From NCBI GenBank assembly GCA_040954595.2, contig CM082590.2, forward strand, positions 6,944,001 to 7,008,000: DNA of 64,000 nucleotides. Reading direction: 5' to 3'. Under the pieces are notes generated by a model. The model did not search any database and was not told where the DNA came from. It saw nothing but the letters and a program-made list of their open reading frames with translations. The DNA comes from Balanoglossus misakiensis. Its lineage: Eukaryota; Hemichordata. Every line of letters begins with the position of its first letter. Position 1 is the first letter of the stretch. A program made the position numbers and the translations under genes. Shown one piece after another: positions 57,057 through 64,000 of this stretch.

Positions 57057-58036
57057 CTGAAGGTAAAATCACATGAAAAGTTTGTCAAGAAAAGAAGGAT
57101 ATGACCTAAAATAAAGTTGTTGTTTTTTTCTGTTAGAGAATTTATCTATTGAAGAAGTTTTATTCTTCATTACATGATCAGAAATTTAAAAAAAAATGAA
57201 AGCTAATTCATCACTATGTCACTTGTTTGGAAAAAGTCAATGGGTTTGGACTGAACCATGGTGGCGAAATGGTCAAGCACAGTTTCAGGATTAATAATCA
57301 AAAGTTTTATTTTCTTCTGTTAAAAGTCCGCAAACTGCAATCATCCAAAATGTGGGTGTTTGAAGTATTTTTTCTTCAAAACAATGCAAAAACAATTGTT
57401 TATCAGGAATGATATACTGCTATGTAAGTATCATCATTAAAAGTTCACTCTCAGACAATACATGTATGTGCTTTGATCAAACTTAGGTGGGTTGGGTCAG
57501 GCAGATATAAATTGTAAATTAAATTGTAAAGATGAAATTTGGCCAGGCACAAATTTCAATAGTAATATATGTATTGCTATCTGCTTTAGGAAAACTTTGT
57601 TGGGTTCCAGGCTATCCAATTATAAACTTTTCCTAAGTAAACTACATCACCCCAATTACACATGAAGCATTCAGCAATGTGGTATTAGTATACATGCAGA
57701 CTGTAGTATGGGTGGAAACACACATATGTGTTGGGGGGGGGGGGGAGGGGTCTCCCCCCCCCCCCCCAATACTAGGCCATAGCTCAGTGTGTTTCCACAG
57801 CTAAGCTTGGAAATGGAATAAATATACACGCCCCCTCTCCTGTACTTCATAAAGGCGGAGTTATCGAAATGCGAGGCAGTCATATTCGCTTTTGTGACTA
57901 GCGCTGGGCAGCTGCGGTACCTCACAGTACCTCATGTACCACAAGCGTCATCTTGTGTCATGGCAACCGAGTATCTTATCCACGCGCTGAATGAAACATA
58001 CTCGTCAATTTATAAGAAAAAAAACTTGTAACTTAC
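57057..58036. other. First intron of the LRR-RRM gene
   Basis: Lies between the likely 5' UTR exon and the ATG-bearing exon (acceptor AG at 57,057-57,058). It contains a G/C homopolymer hairpin at about 57,734-57,769 (poly-G then poly-C). No other feature was recognised. Confidence 0.5.
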
Positions 58037-58180
58037 AAAGTAGCGGTGAATTCACATCCTGTCTTCATCCACGGTCAACTTCTACGTGCTGTCCGACCAA
58101 CAAGTGACTGACTCAGCTGAAAACTGCTTTCTTGTTTATGTGTCGATCGATCGTCTGCTCTTGTGGGCGGCCATTGACAA
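58037..58180 (-). other. Likely non-coding first exon of the LRR-RRM gene
   Basis: On the minus strand this sequence ends with a strong donor (CTTT|gtaagt, donor at 58,031-58,036), and an acceptor lies 11 bp before the ATG at 57,045. The upstream limit is a guess. Confidence 0.45.
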
Positions 58181-58579
58181 GTTAGTCATTTGCAGTCTGC
58201 GATAGCTTCAAACCTACAATTTGTAAAGTCGGTGGTTAGAACAATTACAATATACAAATTTATAATAAAGGTCATTTTTTCTTTATTTTTTCTTGTCGAC
58301 ACAAAATATACTCGGGAATGTAGTTTGAACGTGTATTTCTCAATAAGTGACCTGGGTCATCTGCTCGGGTCAAAGGTTACACGCGGAGGACCGTTGATAA
58401 ATTACTATAAGTTAGGCACTTTCACGGGTAAAATGCAGATGCCCTATAGCAAAATTTAAATTCTAAGAGATAAAAATATCAATATTCAGCAAAAAGGAGG
58501 CATATTTTAGTCCCAACAAATATTTGGGCAAACGTAGTCTGGGCGCCCTCAGCGGACACTAATTCGACACAGGAAATGA

Positions 58580-58732
58580 AAGCCCCGCTCTGATTGGTCA
58601 ACTATTCAAGAACGAAATTTGAATCGGATTAGAATTTTCAGAACGCAGCGACTGCACGTTGGACTTAGCGAACTTCAACGAAATCTCCGATCACTGCCAA
58701 AATATCACCAATTTCTGCCTGATATTGCAAAC
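58580..58732 (+). promoter_or_regulatory. KIF23 proximal promoter and 5' UTR
   Basis: An inverted CCAAT box (ATTGG, 58,593-58,597) lies about 20 bp before a CHR-like TTTGAA (58,618-58,623), with the ATG 110 bp further on. CCAAT boxes plus a CHR are the known arrangement of G2/M-phase promoters, including mitotic kinesins. The region is also upstream of the divergent LRR-RRM gene, so it may serve both. Function is inferred from motifs only. Confidence 0.4.
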
Positions 58733-61700
58733 ATGAAGCCCACGTAAGTATAAGGAAGAGTATTTTGACTAGTTTTTACCATGAAATAAGGCCGATCGCG
58801 ACGATCGCAGCGTTGGTTTAGTGGTCATTTTCAATGATTGAATGAATTTCTTTACCAGGCGGGGCAAGACTCCTAAGAAAACGCCGAGAAAACCACAAAA
58901 CAATGTGAAAGATCCGGTCGAGGTGAGTTCTGTATAATAACAGTTTCATTATAATTCCCCGATTGTTCTTGTGATCGTTGAAAACAGAATTGTACGGCGT
59001 TTATTCACTCTGATCATCGGCGATATTGACAATGACAGTACTGTTGTGAAATCAACTCGTTGGAATGCGGCGGACAATCGGCGCCGCGTCCATCGATGAT
59101 TTTAACTCTTTTACTGGAACTGCGATTCAAACACATATCATGTCTTTCCCTCTGTCTAATTCCAGTCTGCAAATTGCCCGATTTCCCAACAACAACGTCC
59201 GCGATCGCACTGAGGTCATTGTTTGGGTCTCATTTCGAATATGCTAATGCATGTAGATGAGATACCCTACAAATTTCAATGCGAAGCGACTGATAAACAA
59301 AAGAGCAAATGAAATTGATTTGCTGTTAGGTCAGTTTGGTAAAAAAAAATCACCAATATAACGTGATGAAAATCCAACAAATGTCACTGAATCAATCATT
59401 ATGTAAACTCACAAGTAACGTCAAGATCATGGATACATACATACATGATACAGAAATTTACATTTAGTAATGTCATAAACAGATAAATTCTTCAAAATTT
59501 ATTAATTGCTGACCAATGACAATTTGCATGCTGACAAAACCCTGGGTATACTAATACTCTCGAATCCTCTTAAGGGGACAAAGTCTCTCTCTCGCTGCCT
59601 CCCCCCCCCCCCCCCTATTAATTGTGTTTGATCCAAGACACCGTTTATGTTATTCTACATGTGGATATAGTGAATCAACAATCGACCACACACAACATAG
59701 GGAACAATTGGCTTAAACCTAATCTAGGTAGTAAAGGACTGATGTTAATCACCCAGATAATGCTTAGGCTCTAGGCTTGACCTGTTTGACAAGATTATTT
59801 GTATTCACCAGGTCTACTGTCGTCTCCGACCGAAAGATGAAGATGATGGCGAAAACTGTGTGGAGGTAATGAACAGCAATACAGTACAGCTGAGACCTCC
59901 ACAGTGTTCGACCGCCTACAAGAGCGGGCAGTACAAAGAGACACAGTACAAGTACAAATTTGTCTTTGCTGAGGACACATCGCAGAAAGCGCTCTTTGAT
60001 CACGTCGCCTATCCACTGGTTGAAGATCTACTGCATGGTAAAAACGGTGAGTGCAGTTCTAGTACATATTGTTGTGTTGTCTCTTATCAGAGAGAGAAAT
60101 GAAAGATTTTCACTATGATTGGCGGAGGTAAGCTTAGCAGATCATTTTGCATCTGTAAATGGTTATCAATTTGATTCCACACGTTAAAGGGACAAAGTCT
60201 CTCTCTCGTTGGCCATTTCCATTACCGTAATTATGTTTGATACAAGACACTGTTTATGTTATTCTACATGTGGATATATAGTGAATCAATGTTCAACCAT
60301 ACACAACTTCCATCCTGTTTGTAAGATATGAGAGTAAAAATTTCGCCAAAATGAATAAACGGTAGAGAACGTTTATTGATTTTGGCAAGTTTTTCACTCT
60401 TGTGGAAGTGTCTACAAGTGGGATGGAAGGTGTGTGTGGTCGAACGTTGATTCACTTTATATCCACATGTACATTAACATAAATGGTGTCTTATATCAAA
60501 CATAATTAGTTAAAAAAAGGCAGCTAAATAGAGAGACTTTGTCCCCTTAAACATCAACTTATGAAATGTCCCATTTATGTCATGCAGGTCTATTGTTCAC
60601 CTATGGAGTGACTGGATCTGGAAAGACACACACAGTAACAGGTACTCCACAAGATGGCGGCTTGTTGCCAAGGTGTCTGGATGTTCTCTTCAACAGTATT
60701 ACTGATGTGCAGGCCAAGAAATATGTGAGTGATTTAACATCTTTTGTTTGCCCCCAAAATGCTTGCAAAAATCTTCCATTAAAGGGACAAAGTCTCTCTC
60801 TCGCTGCCCTTTTTTAATTAATCATCTTTGATACGAGACACCGTTTATATTATTCTACATGTGGATATATAGTGAATCAACGTTTGACCACACACAACTT
60901 GTAGACACAAGAGTGAACACCTCGCCAAAATGAATAATCGGTGTTTACCATTTATTCATTTGGCGAGATTTTACTCTTATATCCTCCGAATGTTAAAGGT
61001 ATACAGACACCATTACATATGCCTATATATGGTCAAAAGGGTGTGTCCTAAGTGTTTGGATGCAAATGGATGCAAATTTTTGTGTGTGCCACCCACTGAA
61101 AATCTGTGATTGGCTATATCTGAATTCACCATGGTAACTGGCTAAGTTTGCTAGTGACTGTATACCTTTAATTGTTATGATCAAGAGCGTAGGATGAAAC
61201 ATAGTAAACTTAAAATGTAAATGAGAAGACATTTTGCTGGTTGTAGCAGTTACAAGGGATTTCATTTAAGCGGCTCGAAACACTGATAAGAACTCCAATG
61301 TAAATGGCTAGAGTAAACTGAGATTGTTATGCTAAAGTCGGCCTCTTTGGTTACTTCGTTTTGATCATTAGAACTGATTAGAGCAGTTCTGTATCAACAC
61401 CCTCTGGGGGGGGGGGGTGTCCTGCTTCGAACATGTCTAAAACACATGTTTAACTGAGAGGGGCAACAGGACATGTTGATACAGAGCTATGTAATCAGTT
61501 ATAATGATCATTGCAAATGTAACCAGATGCCAACTCATTCATAAAGTCTTTGTTTACTCTGGCTAATTATATTGGAGTTCTTATCGGTGTTTCGAGCTGC
61601 TCAAGCGATAGGCGTTGTATAGTTTTTTCTGAGAATATTACTACCTTCATAATAATTATGTTGTTTGTACTTGCAGGTGTTCAGACCGGACAAAATGAAT

Positions 61701-63006
61701 GGCTTTGACGTACAGACTGAGACGGACGCCATGGTGGAGAGACAGAAACGAGATCTGTTGATCCTTCATCCACCGTCAACTCCATCCACACCATCAACGC
61801 CTAGATCAAGGTAATTTAACTAAAGCCCTGTTCTTTACTATCAATCAAGTGATGTGTCCCACGGCGTTGTCATTTCCAGATGACGGGCAAGCAATATTTG
61901 GGCATCCAGTAAAAGTTTTACCGAGTATTATTTTTACGAACCGCCAGACACGTAACATGTATCAGGTATGGTGCCTCATCAGCCTCATGGCGTTTCGTCT
62001 GCATGTAGTCTTTGTCTGCACCACGTTGTTGAAGTTGCCCGTCATTTGGAAATTTGAATGCGAACGTAACTGCCGCCTGAGCGCATCTGACGTCATTTGA
62101 TATCGAAGAATAAGCTGCTAATTTCTGGAAGACACGATTAACCCTAACGCTGATTTCCAGGGTGTCTAGAATCCTGGCTCCCAGTCCTGTTAGACTGCCA
62201 AGTGCGTGTTAATCAGTACGGCCTATACAAGACCCTTAACCCTAACACTGCCAAGTCGGTTGAAACTGGTTTGATTTCCAGGATGCCTAGAATCCTGGCT
62301 CCCAGGCCTGTTAGACTGCCAAGTGCGTGTTAATCAGTACGGCCTATACAAGACCCTTAACCCTAACACTGCCAAGTCGGTTGAAACTGGTTTGATTTCC
62401 AGGATGCCTAGAATCCTGGCTCCCAGGCCTGTTAGACTGCCAAGTGCGTGTTAATCAGTAGGGCCTATACAAGACCCTTAACCCTAACGCTGCCAAGTCA
62501 GTTGAAACTGGTTTGATTTCCAGGGTGCCAAGAATCCTGGCTCCCAGGCCTGTTAGACTGCCAAGTGCGTGTTAATCAGTAGGGCCTATACAAGACCCTC
62601 AGACCAATACAGTGCAAACCAGTGCGATTTGGTACATTTTACAGGGGGCTCAGACTGCCAAGTGTGTCTAAGTACGTACGAGAGCCATGTCAAGACAGTC
62701 AAAATATGTTTTAGAACAAAAAGTGGCAAATAACGTATTTTAAGGGACTTGACACTCTAAACAAGTATGACATCCAGAACTCAGCATTAAAGTATGTTAT
62801 TAAAAAATACAGGGATTAAACTCATTTTTAAATATTCTCAGGGCTCGCTACAAGGAGGAGATGGTAGCTCGAGTTCCGGACACAACGACCGTGGACTCTG
62901 TAGACGAAGACAACAACTACGCCATCTTTGTGTCGTACGTCGAGATCTACAACAACTACGTCTATGACCTGTTAGAGGAAAGCCCGATAGACAATATCAA
63001 CCCAAG
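58733..63006 (+). CDS. KIF23: Kinesin-6 motor protein KIF23/MKLP1, 5' part (gene leaves the window)
   Basis: Six exons, 58,733-58,743, 58,859-58,922, 59,812-60,046, 60,588-60,724, 61,677-61,810 and 62,842-63,006, join in phase to give the first 248 codons plus two bases. The protein starts M-K-P-T-R-G-K-T-P, as in vertebrate KIF23. It has V-Y-C-R-L-R-P at the start of the motor, Y-K-E-T-Q-Y, the ATP-binding P-loop [17 protein letters not shown], and [18 protein letters not shown]23 is the motor of centralspindlin, which bundles midzone microtubules and is needed for cytokinesis. The family's long loop insert near residues 150-210 is Ser/Thr/Pro-rich here. Switch motifs, stalk and tail lie beyond the window. 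Confidence 0.93.
59574..59697. mobile_element. TTAA-type MITE, left half only
   Basis: Left part with a poly-C tract in place of the usual CTTTTTCC, in KIF23 intron 2. It starts next to TTAA and breaks off before the central hairpin. Confidence 0.75.
60188..60546. mobile_element. TTAA-type MITE, complete
   Basis: 359 bp with TTAA at 60,184-60,187 and 60,547-60,550, in KIF23 intron 3, ending 41 bp before exon 4. Confidence 0.88.
60783..60989. mobile_element. TTAA-type MITE, truncated
   Basis: Left end and central hairpin only; the right arm is missing where the next element begins. KIF23 intron 4. Confidence 0.8.
60997..61167. mobile_element. Second TTAA-type MITE (AGGTATACAG ends)
   Basis: 171 bp, ends AGGTATACAG and CTGTATACCT, flanked by TTAA (60,993-60,996 and 61,168-61,171). 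It directly follows the truncated element. A related sequence without clear ends is near 53,200-53,340. Confidence 0.75.
61269..61601. mobile_element. Foldback element with ~50-bp inverted ends
   Basis: AGCGGCTCGAAACACTGATA and AACTCCAATGTAAATGGCTA at the left have close complements at the right over about 50 bp. The interior has a smaller inverted pair around TGTATCAACA. KIF23 intron 4. Confidence 0.75.
61831..62098. repeat. Dispersed repeat (CACGTGATTGATAG family), copy 3
   Basis: Opposite orientation to the copies at 48,640 and 50,489; it begins 20 bp after KIF23 exon 5. Confidence 0.65.
62138..62790. mobile_element. Repeat with telomere-like ends and 121-bp internal repeats (about four units)
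   Basis: Starts TTAACCCTAACGC. GACCC recurs at 62,231, 62,352, 62,473 and 62,594, an exact 121-bp step, and most unit junctions contain TTAACCCTAAC. It ends in the same unique part as 46,086-46,491 but in opposite orientation. It ends about 50 bp before KIF23 exon 6. Confidence 0.85.
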
Positions 63007-64000
63007 GTGAGAATTGATACTTGACCCTATCACTACAATGGTTCAGTCCAAATCTATTGTTTTCTATGGTACGGTTGGACCACTGAAGAGAAAACTGGGG
63101 GTGGAAGGGTTAAAGAAACACCCGCCCCCATCACTCCTGAAGATATATTTAGTCACATGAGTCGAATCCAGAAAATATGCTTTCCATTGATTTTAATAAT
63201 GGTATTCAAGTTTTGTATGAAAACACTAATTTACACAGTCATCAGTATATAGTCAAAATATTTGTCAGATTTTCAAAAAAAAAAATTTTGTAGGCTTCAT
63301 GAAGTTCACATATTCTACCATATTCCCTTTTTACCATTTTCATTTTTCATATAAATATCAGCTAAATGTGTATATATGCTTTGAACATAGAACCACCAAC
63401 TTCTAAAACCAAATTTTGAAAAAATGCATATATAATGGATTATCACTACATGTATTTAGCTACACTGAGATAGCAGCCTTTGATACAAATATTACTTATC
63501 TTTTTATGAGTGAAATTCACACAATTTTCCCCCTTTTCTTCTTGAAATGCTGACAGGTTTAGGACAGGTTTTCAAGACTACGTAGACACGTAGGTTTTTG
63601 TTGTTTTTTGTGGAATGCATTGTCAACTTTGCTTTCACTGTGTGCTCCCTGACTCTAGTGCTTTCTGCTATCTCACGAGCTGCATGTGACCTTTGACCTG
63701 TGCTTTGTGCCAAAAAAAATCCTCTATCCCACAATGCAAGAGCAGTTGCTCAGAATAGGCTATTTTCATGACCGGTATTGCTGCTTCTAATTGCCCCTAA
63801 TTTTTTTTAACTCACTGAGCTGCTTATGTGCTTTTATCAAACAAATTTAAGGACTTGTATTATTTTTTCCTGGGCCTGGGCATCTATCTCTGTGCAACTT
63901 TGGCACCCTGTATATCTGCCAACAAAAATAAATTTGAATTGGGACAAGTAACAAAGGAAGAAAACCAACTGGAAAGATAGTTGTACAAAGAGATGTTTCC
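63007..64000. other. KIF23 intron (to window end)
   Basis: AT-rich sequence after the donor at 63,007. No further kinesin exon, RNA gene or clear mobile element was recognised. The next exon should begin beyond 64,000. Confidence 0.5.

Noticed and set aside
62138-62480. Interstitial telomere array
   Set aside because: Only one to two TTAGGG-like repeats occur at each unit border; the real period is 121 bp.
1-64000. CRISPR arrays, prokaryotic operons or viral genomes
   Set aside because: The DNA is intron-containing animal sequence; the regular repeats are microsatellites, minisatellites or transposons.

Overview
This is animal nuclear DNA. Genes with GT/AG introns (a KIF23-type kinesin, an M1 aminopeptidase, a leucine-rich-repeat protein) sit among AT-rich spacers, microsatellites and many short inverted-repeat transposons (MITEs). 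A long tandem TRIM-NHL array suggests a marine invertebrate, perhaps a hemichordate or cephalochordate, but the window alone does not settle the taxon.

Positions 1-37,684 hold seven intact, single-exon TRIM-NHL genes, all on the + strand, in units of about 4.6-4.8 kb. Each protein has a RING finger, two B-boxes, a coiled coil, a filamin-like domain and a six-blade NHL propeller. Each spacer carries an AT-rich ~138-bp minisatellite, usually a (TG)n tract, two DR4-like AGTTCA-N4-AGGTCA motifs and a TATA-like box about 90 bp before the ATG. The left edge looks like the 3' flank of a further copy outside the window. The first ~250 coding bases (RING) appear identical in all seven copies. Differences concentrate at a few equivalent positions in every propeller blade, a pattern expected of a diversifying recognition surface on a constant E3-ligase frame. 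A reversed piece of NHL coding sequence lies upstream of copy 5.

Two related minus-strand fragments of an M1 aminopeptidase gene (19,572-22,600 and 39,185-42,122) follow copies 4 and 7. They show that a larger TRIM-plus-M1 block was duplicated. Both lack the gene's ends, and the first has a frameshift. The second block later gained a 1.4-kb hAT-like element.

From 42.1 to 64 kb the window is single-copy sequence rich in transposons. A 14-coding-exon minus-strand gene (44,793-57,045) encodes a 948-residue protein with a possible N-myristoylation signal, RNase-inhibitor-type leucine-rich repeats and a C-terminal RRM. It is head to head with the 5' part of a KIF23/MKLP1 mitotic kinesin gene (58,733 onward), with a shared promoter region between them. 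Introns and intergenic DNA hold piggyBac-like TTAA MITEs, pogo/mariner-like MITEs, a Harbinger-like element and a two-locus repeat with telomere-like ends and a 121-bp internal period.
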